Positions 46,985 to 58,119 of a DNA stretch of 64,000 bases are shown one piece after another. The notes beneath the pieces were generated by a model. It saw nothing but the letters and a program-made list of their open reading frames with translations, had not been told where the DNA came from and ran no database searches. Location of the stretch: positions 101,076 through 165,075 of the forward strand of contig QAOA01004544.1 of the NCBI GenBank assembly GCA_003255065.1, given 5' to 3'. How positions within the stretch are numbered: the stretch's first letter is position 1; each line of letters starts with the position of its first letter. The DNA comes from Cercis canadensis. Taxonomy: Eukaryota; Streptophyta; Magnoliopsida; Fabales; Fabaceae. The position numbers and the translations under genes are program-made.

Positions 46985-47170
46985 TCGAGACCCCCTTTCC
47001 TGAAACAAACAGCCAAACCAAAATCTTCTACATCTCTCTCTCTATTAGCAAAAGAAAACTGTTTTATTCTTGTGTCTCCCTGCAACGCAGTTCCCTCATC
47101 TTTTCCTTCTTCCTAGTTCTAGTTCTCACTACACTTGGTGTGCAAAATCGGAATTTGCTCACTAGGAAAC

Positions 47171-48598
47171 ATGGGTAGTGAATATCGTGAACTACACATT
47201 TTCGTCTTCCCATTTCTGGCTCATGGCCACATGATACCAGCCATTGATATGGCTAAACTATTTGCTTCACGAGGGGTCAAGGTCACCATAATCACCACTC
47301 CTCTTAATGCTTCTCATATTTCCAAAACAATAGGAGGCAATAGCATCCATGTCCAAACCATCAAATTCCCTTGCGCCGAGGCTGGCTTACCTGAAGGATG
47401 CGAAAACGTCGACGCAGTTTCCTCCCTAGATATGGTTCCTAAATTCTTCAAGGCCACCATGTTGCTACAAGAGCCTCTGGAGCAGCTCTTGCATCAACAC
47501 CATCCTCATTGTCTTATTGCTGATATGTTTTTTCCTTGGGCAACTGACTCTGCCGATAAGTTTGGAATTCCAAGGCTTGTGTTCCATGGCACAGGCTTCT
47601 TCTCCATGTGTGCTTCCGAATGCATGAGACTTTATGAGCCATACAAGAATGTTTCTTCTGATTCTGAGCCTTTTCTCATTCCTAATTTTCCAGGAGAGAT
47701 AAAGATGACAAGGATGCAGGTGCCAGATTTTGTGAAGAGTAATGAGAATACAGACATTAGTAGATTGTTGAAATTGGCCAAGGAATCCGAGCTGAAAAGC
47801 TATGGGGTGGTTGTCAACAGCTTTTATGAACTGGAGCAGGTTTATGCAGATCATTACAGCAAGGTACTTGGAAGGAAAGCCTGGCATATTGGCCCTCTGT
47901 CTCTATGCAATAGGGACATCGAAGAAAAAGCACAAAGAGGAAAGCAAGCTGCCATTGATGAAAATGAGTGCCTCAAGTGGCTTGACTCAAAGGAACCCGA
48001 TTCTGTTGTTTATGTTTGCTTTGGAAGTATCTCAAACTTCACTGAATCTCAGCTCAAAGAAATAGCAATGGGTCTTGAGGCTTCTGGCCAACATTTCATT
48101 TGGGTTGTGAAAAGAAGCAAAAAAGATGGAGAAGGCAAAGAATGGCTACCTGAAGAATTTGAGAAAAGAATGGAAGGTAGGGGACTAATTATAAGAGGTT
48201 GGGCACCCCAAGTGTTGATTCTTGATCATCAAGCTGTTGGAGGGTTTGTGACTCATTGTGGATGGAATTCAACATTGGAAGGAGTGAGTGCTGGGGTGCC
48301 CATGGTCACTTGGCCTGTGGGCGCAGAGCAATTTTACAATGAGAAGTTGGTGACTGAAGTACTGAAGATTGGAGTCCCTGTTGGTGTTAAAAAATGGGTT
48401 AGAATGGTGGGTGATAGTATAAATTGGGAAGCGGTAGAGAAGGCTGTGAATAGGATAATGAGAGGGGAAGAAGCAGAGGAAATGAGAAACAGAGCAAAGG
48501 AGCTTGGTCAGATGGCAAGGAGGGCAGTGGAAAAAGGAGGATCATCTTATTCAGATTTGAATGCATTAATCGAGGAGTTGAGTTCACGTTGTTATTGA
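47171..48598 (+). CDS. UDP-glucosyltransferase, UGT73 group (scopoletin/flavonoid-type)
   Basis: An intronless ORF of 475 aa. The start [20 protein letters not shown] is chosen over an in-frame ATG at 47135 because it aligns with the neighbouring copies; the catalytic His is residue 20. A probable activating Asp lies in [13 protein letters not shown] near residue 125. The PSPG box is residues 344-387, beginning [20 protein letters not shown] and ending WPVGAEQ, with all donor-contacting positions (Trp1, Gln4, His19, Asn23, Ser24, Glu27, Glu43, Gln44) present. Closest in wording to tobacco phenylpropanoid/scopoletin glucosyltransferases. Expected product is an O-glucoside of a phenolic, made in the cytosol. 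It is followed in tandem by very similar genes at 49353 and 53062. Confidence 0.95.
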   Translation: MGSEYRELHIFVFPFLAHGHMIPAIDMAKLFASRGVKVTIITTPLNASHISKTIGGNSIHVQTIKFPCAEAGLPEGCENVDAVSSLDMVPKFFKATMLLQEPLEQLLHQHHPHCLIADMFFPWATDSADKFGIPRLVFHGTGFFSMCASECMRLYEPYKNVSSDSEPFLIPNFPGEIKMTRMQVPDFVKSNENTDISRLLKLAKESELKSYGVVVNSFYELEQVYADHYSKVLGRKAWHIGPLSLCNRDIEEKAQRGKQAAIDENECLKWLDSKEPDSVVYVCFGSISNFTESQLKEIAMGLEASGQHFIWVVKRSKKDGEGKEWLPEEFEKRMEGRGLIIRGWAPQVLILDHQAVGGFVTHCGWNSTLEGVSAGVPMVTWPVGAEQFYNEKLVTEVLKIGVPVGVKKWVRMVGDSINWEAVEKAVNRIMRGEEAEEMRNRAKELGQMARRAVEKGGSSYSDLNALIEELSSRCY

Positions 48599-48814
48599 TG
48601 TAATTTGAATATCGTTTGTGATTTTAATGAAAGTAATGCTAGTTAGTTCCATTCCACAGAGCAGTTCGATGAAAATTCAATGATAAAAAGGAATAAGGGT
48701 ATATCCAATCTCTAATTTCTAAATTCTGAACTATCCTTGTCACAGTGTCACTTTTCCTTTCTCTTTCTACTTATAATTGGCACCGCGTGCTTTGAAAATA
48801 CGTAGCCAGCAGCT

Positions 48815-48876
48815 TCACACATTCCTCTTTGGCTCATGGCCACATGGTTACTACTTAGTATGGTGGAAAAGTCCAT
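48815..48876 (+). pseudogene. Faint UGT N-terminal relic
   Basis: CTTCACACATTCCTC, then TTTGGCTCATGGCCACATGG and a later TAGTATGG, line up with the region encoding [16 protein letters not shown] of the adjacent gene, with deletions. Only about 60 bp remain. It lies between two intact copies and could mark a deleted member or a template-switch remnant. Confidence 0.4.
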
Positions 48877-48951
48877 AATGGAGCAAAGGCAGAGAATTTC
48901 TTATTGACTTATCTTCAAACTTTCGCAAAAAAGAAGACAAAGAGCATACTG

Positions 48952-48985
48952 TGACGCAAGGGACTACGAACTCTAGATCATGACG
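48952..48985 (+). promoter_or_regulatory. Paired TGACG motifs upstream of UGT 49353
   Basis: TGACG at 48952 and 48981 (29 nt apart), about 370-400 nt before the ATG. The intervening GGACTACGAACTCTAGATCA resembles the spacer upstream of UGT 47171. A regulatory role via TGA-type bZIP factors is inferred. Confidence 0.4.
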
Positions 48986-49352
48986 CGAGGAGTTCTTTCT
49001 TGCTCTAATTAAAGCAATTAACTATTAACAAGACAATAAACGGTCCCAGTTCATCACAGTGTCCGGTAGTTTACTTAGCCTACTATAATTAATTATCGAT
49101 AAGAGTGACTAGAATAATCTTTTAAATCATCGTTCCCTTGCTATATATTGGCATCTCTCCCCAAGGCAAATGAACACACTATACAAATAGGCATAGCCGA
49201 ACAAAATCCTCTGCTTCTTTGCAAGCTGTAACCCATAAATCATAATCCATATCCATATCCATATCCATTCCTGATCGTCTTCTTATTAGTTAGTTATCTT
49301 CTCTCGCTGTGCCACTTTGTATACAAAATTACAAGTTGGTAACCCAGAATAA

Positions 49353-50810
49353 ATGGTGGGTGAAAATGGCCGACTGCACATATTCTTCGTCCCCTTCCTG
49401 GGTTACGGCCATATGATACCAACGGTAGATATGGCCAAACTATTTGCTGCACGAGGCGTGAGGGCCACCATAGTCACCACCCCACTAAACGCACCCCTTA
49501 TTTCTAGAACAATAGGAAAACCCAAAACTAGTGGTGACATTAGGATTGAAATCCGAACCATCAAATTTCCATGGGCAGAGGCTGGATTACCTGAAGGATG
49601 TGAAAACTCTGATTCAATCACTTCTTCAGATATGATTCCTCTCTTCTTCAAGGCAACAACAATGTTGCAAGAGCCCCTCGAGCAGCTCTTGCTTGAACAC
49701 CACCCAGATTGCCTTATTGCTGGCTCCTTCTTCCCTTGGGCAACTGATTCTGCTGCTAAATTTAACATCCCAAGGCTTGTGTTCCATGGTACTGGTTTCT
49801 TCTCTCTGTGTGCCATGGAATGTATGAGTCTTTATGAGCCTTATAAGAACGTTTCTTCTGAATCAGAGCCATTTGTCATTCCTAATCTTCCCGGCGAGAT
49901 TAAAATGACAAGGATGCTTTTGCCTGATCACATGAAAAACGATGACGAAACCGACATGAAAAGAACTCTTAAAGCAGCCAAGGAATCAGAGCTCACAAGC
50001 TATGGGGTGGTTGTTAATAGCTACTATGAGCTCGAGCAAGTATATGCTGATCATTTCACCAAGGAGCTTGGTAGGAAAGCATGGCATATAGGCCCGGTGT
50101 CTTTATGCAATAGGGACAAGCAAGAAAAAGCAGAGAGAGGTAAAGAAGCTGCCATTGATGAAAATGAGTGCTTGAAGTGGCTCGACTCCAAGAAACCCAA
50201 TTCAGTTGTTTTTGTTTGCTTCGGAAGTATAGTAAAAGTCACTGATTCTCAGCTGAAAGAAATAGCGATGGGTCTTGAGGGTTCGGGCCAAGAGTTTATC
50301 TGGGTTGTGAGGAGAAGTAAAAAAGATGAACAAGAGAAAGAAGAATGGGTGCCTGAAGGATTTGAGGAAAGAATGGAAGGTAGAGGATTAATAATAAGGG
50401 GTTGGGCACCCCAGGTGTTAATTCTTGATCATGAAGCTGTTGGAGGGTTTGTGACTCATTGTGGTTGGAATTCAACGTTGGAAGCAGTGAGTGCAGGGGT
50501 ACCCATGGTCACTTGGCCTGCTGCTGCTGACCAATTTTACAATGAGAGGTTGGTGACTGAGGTGCTCAAAATTGGGGTTCCCGTTGGTGCCAAGAAATTG
50601 GTTGGAATGATGGGTGATAATAATCATTGTATAAAATGGGAAGCGGTAGAGAAGGCTGTGAAGACGATAATGACGGGGGAAGAAGCAGAGGAAATGAGGA
50701 ACAGAGCAAAGCAGCTTGCTAACATGGCAACACAGGCAGTTGAACAAGGTGGATCGTCTTATACCCATTTGAATGCTTTAATTCAGGAGTTGAGTTCGCA
50801 TTGCCATTGA
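49353..50810 (+). CDS. UDP-glucosyltransferase, UGT73 group
   Basis: An intronless ORF of 485 aa, the longest in the array. It starts [20 protein letters not shown] with the catalytic His at 20. It has short insertions around residue 55 ([19 protein letters not shown]) and near the C-terminus ([17 protein letters not shown]). The PSPG box is residues 351-394, starting [20 protein letters not shown] and ending WPAAADQ; donor residues are complete. The leader just before the ATG (TTGGTAACCCAGAATAA) matches that of the 53062 copy, so duplication included the promoter-proximal region. A phenolic glucosyltransferase is expected; the exact acceptor is unknown. Confidence 0.95.
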   Translation: MVGENGRLHIFFVPFLGYGHMIPTVDMAKLFAARGVRATIVTTPLNAPLISRTIGKPKTSGDIRIEIRTIKFPWAEAGLPEGCENSDSITSSDMIPLFFKATTMLQEPLEQLLLEHHPDCLIAGSFFPWATDSAAKFNIPRLVFHGTGFFSLCAMECMSLYEPYKNVSSESEPFVIPNLPGEIKMTRMLLPDHMKNDDETDMKRTLKAAKESELTSYGVVVNSYYELEQVYADHFTKELGRKAWHIGPVSLCNRDKQEKAERGKEAAIDENECLKWLDSKKPNSVVFVCFGSIVKVTDSQLKEIAMGLEGSGQEFIWVVRRSKKDEQEKEEWVPEGFEERMEGRGLIIRGWAPQVLILDHEAVGGFVTHCGWNSTLEAVSAGVPMVTWPAAADQFYNERLVTEVLKIGVPVGAKKLVGMMGDNNHCIKWEAVEKAVKTIMTGEEAEEMRNRAKQLANMATQAVEQGGSSYTHLNALIQELSSHCH

Positions 50811-51189
50811 TCTATTATTTTGTATAACGTTTGTGCTTTAATTCCAACTCATTACTCATGCTACTTGCTTACTTAGTTTATTGACTTTATCCATTGATGG
50901 GTTGGAGAGAATGAATAAAATTTGTATTGTCTAGAGTCATTTGAGTCCTAATGCTAATACAGTTGCTCAAGAATGTGAACTTCAAAATTTGAGCGAATAG
51001 CATTATTACTTTGATGTCAATCTTGCAATCCATGTCGCTTTCCTAGTTCCTTCTTCTTCACCAGCGTCACTCACCATCGACACATCCACGTGACGCGACT
51101 TGTTGACTACTATGGTGAACAGAGTATTGGCAGAAGTCTCTGCTGTTTATAACTTTTGACTTGGGTAGATTAGGATTTATTAAAGGTGG
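50811..51189. other. 3' flank of UGT 49353
   Basis: Contains the 3' UTR and a short island with CACGTGACGCGAC (51082-51094), an overlap of a G-box-like CACGTG and a TGACG core. No gene is visible. Confidence 0.4.
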
Positions 51190-51596
51190 GACCTAAGCTT
51201 CCACTTCCATTTGAGGTAATAGAGTTACATTTTTTTTTTAAATTAAGTGGATTTAGGTAGGATCTATTTAATAATTTTAGTATTATTGTAAAAATTTTAA
51301 AAAATTAAGTCACATAATATTAGAATATATAATTTTTTATAAAATATAATAATAATAATATGATATATGAAAATATGTTAAGAAATAATTTTTTTAAATT
51401 TACTTTTTGACATTTTTTTATAGTGTTATTTTTATATTTTATAAAAAATTGTGTATTTTAATATATATTAGATGGCTCAAATTTTCAATATCTTCTTAAT
51501 GACCTTAAAATTACACTGTAAATTTTACTAGATTCTACTCAGCTGAGAGAGAGTATAGCGTCACCACCCCTAAATAGAGGTGGTAGCTTAGCCCTC
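51190..51596. mobile_element. MITE family A, copy 3
   Basis: The right end read on the minus strand is TGAGGGCTAAGCTACCACCT, followed by GGGGTGGTGACGCTATAC. This is the best preserved family end in the window and matches the left end of copy 1. The left end reads GACCTAAGCTTCCACTTCC. The interior has the mirrored TTTTATAAAAAATTGTGTAT-type blocks. There is no ORF. Confidence 0.7.
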
Positions 51597-52254
51597 AAAA
51601 CTACTTAGCAAACAAATATATAAGTGTATGCTGTTTCAATATTTTCTTTTGGATGAAATACTGGAAACCACTTAATCTTATAACAACTTTCATTATGTGA
51701 AAGGGAAATATTTAGTACTAATAGATCAAGAATTTAGATCACCTGAGAAACATTATGCTTTTTAACCTCAAAAGTAATTCTGTAAAGTTGTTAAATACGT
51801 AAATCCTAGGGTTAATGATTCTGCATTTCTTTTTGCCGATATGTACCACCATCTTAGATAAAACTTAGATATACCACTATGTGTGCACTGTGCACAGGTA
51901 TACAAGAAATATAGATATATAAAAGGTAAATTCCTTGTTAAATTATGTAATATTGTGGTGTTAATTATACATATTAAATTTTAAATAATTCAAAAAAATT
52001 TAAGTGTCTAATTTAATTGATGATATTTATTTATATTTTAAAATATTATTATTTATTTAAATATGATAATCTAATAAAATTTAATCAATTCTCAAAATTT
52101 ATAAAATTTGATGAGCATAGTCTACATCACAAGAATTTTTAATTTAAATGTCAAATCTATAAAATTCACTATATACAAAAAGTTATTAAAATATGTAAGT
52201 AAAATAATATAAATAAATCCCCACTCAGTGATTTCATCTTAGAGTAGTGTGTTT
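51597..52254. other. AT-rich spacer
   Basis: No ORF, repeat end or RNA gene was recognised. It runs straight into the truncated UGT relic, so the deletion junction must lie near 52250. Confidence 0.45.
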
Positions 52255-52414
52255 TGGATGTATAGAGAAGGCTGTGAATCGAATAATGTTAGGGGAAGAA
52301 GCAAAGGTAATGAGAAACAAAGTAAAGGCACTTGCGCAGTTGGCTCAGCGGGCAGTGGAGGAAGGAGGATCATCAAACTCGGATTTTAATGCTTTGATTG
52401 AGGAGTTGGGATAG
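52255..52414 (+). pseudogene. C-terminal UGT73 relic
   Basis: It encodes [20 protein letters not shown], then VKALAQLAQRAVEEGGSSNS, DFNALIEELG and a stop. This aligns with the last 50 residues of the intact copy ending at 54510. The sequence beyond the stop also matches that gene's 3' flank (CATTTCGTTTGGGCTTTTCA versus GTTTCGTTTGGAATTTTCA). The other 85-90 percent of the gene is absent. Confidence 0.88.
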
Positions 52415-52740
52415 CGTCGCCATCGATGCATCTGACAAGAGAACTATGCATTTCGTTTGGGCTTTTCATCGAACACATTGTGCTAATTAGTTCCATCCCT
52501 ATAGGGACCATGTCTAGATTTGTATTCTCTTGAATGGAAAAAATAGGAGAGGGCACATTTTTGTTTACGATTAAGAATCAAATTTACTGAAGTGAATAAA
52601 ACAAATTTAACTGTGGTTTTCAGCTATTAAGAAAGGGTTGCCTAAAAGATAATATAGACCTTAATCTTGGTCCCCCCCCCCCTCCCTCTTAATTGCACCA
52701 CAATTACTGAGAAATCTTTCTGCAATACTAACGTATGCAA

Positions 52741-52745
52741 TGACG
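52741..52745 (+). promoter_or_regulatory. Single TGACG motif upstream of UGT 53062
   Basis: ATGCAATGACGCAAGAGATT, followed by CTAATAAAGC, aligns with the second TGACG of the pair upstream of UGT 49353 (CTCTAATTAAAGC). The first motif is lost in this copy. Confidence 0.35.
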
Positions 52746-53061
52746 CAAGAGATTTTATTTTTTCTAATAAAGCTGAGGGAGCATCGAAGACATTAAGCAG
52801 CCATTACAATATTATTAACAGCAATTAATAATGAGAACAATAAAGAAAGAATAAACAAGTAACATGAAGTACCGTGCAGTTGAGTATTCCAGATCCTTAT
52901 GCAAATAAAATAGTGAAAAATGCAAATAGGAGCAATGGTTCATTTTTTAACACCACACAAATAGTTGACCAAATCCTAAATCTCTTTGCAAACCACAACC
53001 CCCATCATCTTCTTCTAACTGCTACTTTGGATGCAAAATCTGAACTTGCTAACCCAGAAAC

Positions 53062-54510
53062 ATGGATGGTGAAAATGGTCAACTACATGTATACTTGTTT
53101 CCCTTCCTTGCTCACGGCCACATGATACCAATGGTTGATATGGCCAGGCTATTTGCTGCACGAGGCGTGAGGACCACCATTGTCACAACCCCACTCAATG
53201 CTCTCTTTATTTCCAAAGCAATAGCAAAACACAAAACTGATCCTGATTATAATATCAGTATCAGAACCATAAAATTCCCAAGTGCAGAGGCTGGATTACC
53301 TGAAGGATGCGAACATGCTGACTCAATCCCTTCTCCAGCTTTGATTATCAACTTCTTTAAGGCAACAAAGATGCTACAAGAGCCCCTGGAGCAGCTCTTG
53401 CTTGAAGAGAATCCAAATTGCCTTATTGCCGGTATGTTCTACCCGTGGGCAAATGATTCTGCAGCTAAATTTGGAATTCCAAGGCTTGTGTTCCATGGTT
53501 GTGGTTTCTTCTCCTTATGTGCCGCCGAATGTATTACGCGATATGAGCCTTACAAGAAAGTTTCTTCTGAGTCAGAGCCCTTTGTTATTCCGAATCTTCC
53601 AGGTGATATAAAGATGACAAGTATGCTTTTGGCTGATCATGTTAGAAGTGATGAGGAAACTGACATAAAAAAACTGTGGAGAGCAGCCAAGGAATCAGAG
53701 GAAGGTAGCTATGGGGTCATTGTTAACAGCTTCAAGGAACTCGAGCAGGTTTATGCAGATCACTACTGCAAGGTATTTGGAAGGAAAGCATGGAATATAG
53801 GCCCAGTATCTCTATTGAATAGGGACAATGGAGAAAAGGCAGAGAGAGGAAAGGAAGCTGCTATTGATGAACGTGAGTGCTTCAAGTGGCTTGACTCCAA
53901 GAAACCCAATTCTGTTGTTTATGTTTGCTTTGGTAGTGTAGCAAACTTCACTGAAACTCAACTGAAAGAAATAGCAATTGGTCTTGAGGCTTCTGGCCAT
54001 AATTTTATTTGGGTTGTGAAGAGAAGCAAAAACGAAATACAAGACAAAGAGGGATGGTTGCCGGAAGGATTTGAGAAAAGAATAGAAGGTAGGGGACTAC
54101 TTATAAGGGGTTGGGCACCTCAAGTGTTAATTCTTGACAATGAATCAGTTGGAGGATTTGTGACTCATTGTGGATGGAATTCAACATTGGAAGCAGTGTG
54201 TGCAGGGGTGCCCATGGTCACATGGCCTCTGTCTGCGGATCAGTTTTACAATGAGAGGTTAGTGACTCAGGTACTTCAAATAGGGGTTGCTGTTGGTGTG
54301 AAAAAATGGGTTAGAGTGGTGGGGGATAGTATTAAATGGGAAGCAGTAGAGAAAGCTGTGAATAGGATAATGGTAGGGGAAGAAGCAGAAGAAATGAGAA
54401 ACAGAACCAAGGAGCTTGCTCATTTGGCAAGGCGAGCTTTGGAAGAAGGAGGATCATCATACTCGGATTTGAATGCTTTAATAGAGGAGTTGGAATCGCG
54501 TTGCCGCTGA
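53062..54510 (+). CDS. UDP-glucosyltransferase, UGT73 group, with altered PSPG His
   Basis: An intronless ORF of 482 aa. It starts [20 protein letters not shown] (catalytic His 20). The PSPG box is residues 351-394, starting [20 protein letters not shown] and ending WPLSADQ. Box position 10, almost always His in plant UGTs, is Asn here (residue 360), while the donor-contacting Trp1, Gln4, His19, Asn23, Ser24, Glu27, Asp43 and Gln44 are kept. The C-terminus and 3' flank match the relic at 52255. Function is likely phenolic O-glucosylation; the effect of Asn360 is unknown. Confidence 0.94.
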   Translation: MDGENGQLHVYLFPFLAHGHMIPMVDMARLFAARGVRTTIVTTPLNALFISKAIAKHKTDPDYNISIRTIKFPSAEAGLPEGCEHADSIPSPALIINFFKATKMLQEPLEQLLLEENPNCLIAGMFYPWANDSAAKFGIPRLVFHGCGFFSLCAAECITRYEPYKKVSSESEPFVIPNLPGDIKMTSMLLADHVRSDEETDIKKLWRAAKESEEGSYGVIVNSFKELEQVYADHYCKVFGRKAWNIGPVSLLNRDNGEKAERGKEAAIDERECFKWLDSKKPNSVVYVCFGSVANFTETQLKEIAIGLEASGHNFIWVVKRSKNEIQDKEGWLPEGFEKRIEGRGLLIRGWAPQVLILDNESVGGFVTHCGWNSTLEAVCAGVPMVTWPLSADQFYNERLVTQVLQIGVAVGVKKWVRVVGDSIKWEAVEKAVNRIMVGEEAEEMRNRTKELAHLARRALEEGGSSYSDLNALIEELESRCR

Positions 54511-56816
54511 TGCCTCCAATAAAAGGGCTATCGTTTCGTTTGGAATTTTCATCAAACAGGTTATGGTTATTCATACCTTTTTTATCCAACTCATAAATAA
54601 TAAATAGACTCTATTCTCTTGAATCTTGGAGTTGAAGAGCCCACAGTCTTGTTTACAACTCCCCTATATTCAATCAGTCCGAAGACAATAGTACTGTTGT
54701 AACAGTTTTTTTTTTCATTATATATATATATATATATTATTATTATATAAGTTGTAAGTTATAAGTTATAAGTTTATNAAAAAAAAAAAAAAAGAGAAAC
54801 AGAATGAAATAAAGACAGAAGAGTCGAGAAGACTCTGGGCAAAAGAGCAAGCGGCAAGAGGAATAGAGAAAGAGAGAGGCAGCGAGGGGAAGAGAAGAGG
54901 AGGGCGAAGGAGAGAGGGAGAAAGGGGGTATCGGGCATAGCTTCTTTCTTCACCATGTAAGCCATTTCCTCCATTAAAATTTTGTTGTTGATCTTTTTAG
55001 CTTTTGACTCCCATCTGAATTAAAACTTTTAAGGGTTCCAATCTATTGACTAGTTAGAGGGTAAGCTTAGTAGGGTGGGAATCATACCTATTTATCATGA
55101 GTTGCAGAATTTTTTGTCTGAAAATATATGCATGCAAGGTCAAGTTCTGTTCCGTTGGGTATTTGTGCATGTTTGGTTTTCAATTTCAATCTTGACCGCC
55201 ATTCTCCTTCATGCTCACAGTTAGATTATAGCTCTGAAGTTTGTTGATGCTGGTGCAAAGTGAAATGCTTTTAGGCTTTTAGAAACTTAGTGGACATGTT
55301 AGAGGGACTGGGTCATTTAATTTATGGTTGAATATTTGTAATTTAAATTGTTACTTTTGGGTTTCTTAATTTTGTTCAAAGTGGGCATTGTTTATTTTCA
55401 TTTAAATAATGGTTGCTGGGTAAAATTTGCTACTGCTGAACACTGCGCGTTGGCACCGCAGTGTGCCTCCTGCCAACTGGATGCTTCCTGTTAAGTTTTC
55501 GATTTTATTTCTTAGTGGTATCTGCTGCTTGTTTTTTTTAAATCTCATTCTGGTTATGTTCTTGATTGCAAGGTCCTTGAAAAAAAAAAAGAATCAATAT
55601 GACATTGCAAAAAGGGTTAGTGTTTTGGCATAAGATTATTAAGTATTCTCATTTGTATTTTTTCTGGGCTTTTCTGATTATTTCAGTCATTGCATGTGGA
55701 GCTGTTCTATCATGTCTTTTGTTTAGACTTTGGTGCGTTCTGTTTTAGAAACATGTATGGTTTCTTGGTTCTTTTTGCTATTGGTGAACTACTTGTTTTA
55801 GCCACTCAGATACCTTCCTTATCTATGTGAGGAAGATCTGTTATTGCTTGCTTGTTCTATCATATCAGGCTAAACTATTTACAGGCTTATCATATATGAA
55901 AATGTTTTAAAAGTTTAATTGAGTATTACTCTGTTAGTTGAGCCCTTGCTATTGAGGTTCCATTGCTAAATCCCGTGAGAAGATATTTCAATATTCCTAT
56001 GTATTGATCTCTTATACCATACATATAATATATCAAGTTAAACTTATCCTCTCAGCATTGAACCTTTATATGCAAAGAGTCATCTTAAACATGGCTGAAT
56101 CCATCTTCTCATTTGTCAGTTTTGGGATGAAAAGTTTGTCCTATTTTATTGAGTTTCAAAGTATTTTCTACTTATTTCCAAGGTAAGTATTAAGTGAATA
56201 TTACTAATATATATAGTACTTTCATGTTAAACCTCCAACTTTAAGTTTTAATGTTCTATTAGCAGCAATCATTCAAGGAATATATTTCGGAGATGGGTTT
56301 TGATTCTCTTACCTTATTATCAAATAGGTATATGCATAGATTAGTTCTCTTTCTTGTAAAATAATACCCTTACTTGTTTATCAAACTCTTGGTAGTAGGA
56401 AATATAAAAGATTAGGGTGTTTGCTTGACTTTAAGGGTGGTATTCAACTAGTATTCAATTAATTGAGTTTCAGTAGTTTTCTTAAGCTTTAAGGTTAATG
56501 AAGTTAGTAGTTACCCACGTCTTACTTTGAAAAGTTCATGTGAACTAATCACATGATTATATCATGACTTTGAAAATAGGAGATTCTATCAAGAATACAC
56601 AAATTGAGACCAAGAGAAGGGAAGTTAGTGCTGTAACAATTTCAGGTAGCTAGCATTTCCTTAAACCTTGTTTAATTTCTTTTGACAGTGCATGCTCTAT
56701 GTAACTACTATATGTGGTGTTTCCTTTTGTGATTGAGTGCTATGAGATGATTACTATGAGATGACTTACGAGATGACTAAAGAATTAGAACTAGTTCTTT
56801 TATGTGCAATGGCCAT
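54511..56816. other. Long non-coding stretch with purine tract and N
   Basis: It contains an (AT)n run at about 54720-54737, an N at 54778 next to an A run, and a strongly purine-rich strand at 54790-54930 (AGAGGAGGGCGAAGGAGAGA type). This is followed by T-rich, intron-like sequence. No protein family is visible. The layout would fit a non-coding transcript or an eroded retroelement, which cannot be distinguished here. Confidence 0.4.
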
Positions 56817-56817
56817 C

Positions 56818-56975
56818 GGGGTAAGTTGAAGCTACCCTATAGCTTGAGGAATCAAGGGGTAAGTTGAAGCTGCCCTATAGCTGGAAGAAATTAAGGGCAA
56901 GTTGATGCTGCCCTATGCTATGAAGAAGATGGGGTAAGTTGTGGCTGCCCCAGGGGCAAATTGATATAGCCCCAA
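56818..56975. repeat. Minisatellite, about 38-bp period
   Basis: About four imperfect units of GGGGTAAGTTGAAGCTACCC followed by TATAGCTTGAGGAATCAA begin at about 56818, 56856, 56895 and 56930. A fifth, shortened unit (GGGGCAAATTGATATAGCCC) follows. Just upstream, 56741-56778 repeats ACTATGAGATGA. Confidence 0.8.
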
Positions 56976-58034
56976 AGTGTAATGAACGAGAACGTTATGA
57001 TATGTGTTGTGCTTATGTTTTCAACTATGTGATCATGTTTGTTTTGTTTTCCTGGATTATTCTTACGTGATTTAAGGACTGTAATGGATATAAAGCATGC
57101 ATGTCAATCTACTGGCTACTGAGATTATATATCTCACCTATGTTATTTGTAAATATTTTACTCTTTCCAGGTGTGGAATCTAGTAATATGCAGCAGGGTA
57201 CACAAAGCTAAGCAAAACAAGATATCTACATAGCTTTTGTTATAGCTTTGTCATGGTGTAAAGTTAGGTAGAAATTCATATTTTGAGACATGTAAATAGA
57301 TGTAATTATATCACAAGTAGTGATATAGGTAGTTTTCTTTTGAGACGTGTATATAAACTATGGGAGAAGGTTGAAGTTTAATTTGTAATGATTAAGTTTT
57401 ATTTAATCACTTGGAAATCTCCATAGAGCTATTTAGTAATTATTGACAAAGGGTAGGTGTGACAACTGTAATCCCCAATACTATAATTGCACTGTCAAAT
57501 TGAGCAATTCTGATTCACTTATCTTATATAACATCTTTCTACGTCTATTTTCATTCAGAAGCATTTTAAGTTTGTTCACCATGCATAAATCTACTTCTTC
57601 ATAAATTCCAATATTACTTCTAAAAACAAAATTAAAATCTCCAAACATTAAAAAGCTACTCGTTTATAAGAACTTTTCTATTTTCATGAAATCTACCATT
57701 TACAAAATTGAACTGGTTGTAAAAATTTACAGCAGATCAAGAAAGAGACAACAAATGCCAATATATTGCAATTTTTCTCTAATCCCTTTTGATTGCAAAA
57801 ACAACATTTGAAATTGATTAAGTGATATTCTAAAAGATAAATCTTAATTAATGTTTTCAAATCCACGAGCCAAATCTTTTATTTTTATTGATCAAACCAT
57901 AAATAATCATTCTTCGGTGGCCAAGGAACCACAGTAAGTCAAGTACGTGACTACCAAGCAATAACAGGTCAAGACGAGCAAAAAACCTTTTTTAAAAGAC
58001 CCACATCACAATTCAAGCTAGCTATATCCTCTAG
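56976..58034. other. Spacer before UGT 58120
   Basis: AT-rich sequence with no ORF and no recognised repeat ends. Confidence 0.45.
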
Positions 58035-58041
58035 TATAAAT
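58035..58041 (+). promoter_or_regulatory. Candidate TATA box of UGT 58120
   Basis: TATAAAT lies 79-85 nt before the ATG, in CTCTAGTATAAATTGAAAG. The short leader is similar to that of the first UGT. Confidence 0.5.
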
Positions 58042-58119
58042 TGAAAGAATAGCTTGACCATATCACAAGCCCTGTTATCATCGTCGTCACTTCTTGTTTG
58101 TCCACTGAAAATTGAAAAA

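Noticed and set aside
47465..47887. Minus-strand ORF of 140 codons inside UGT 47171
   Set aside because: Antisense shadow of a conserved coding region; the sense frame has full family homology.
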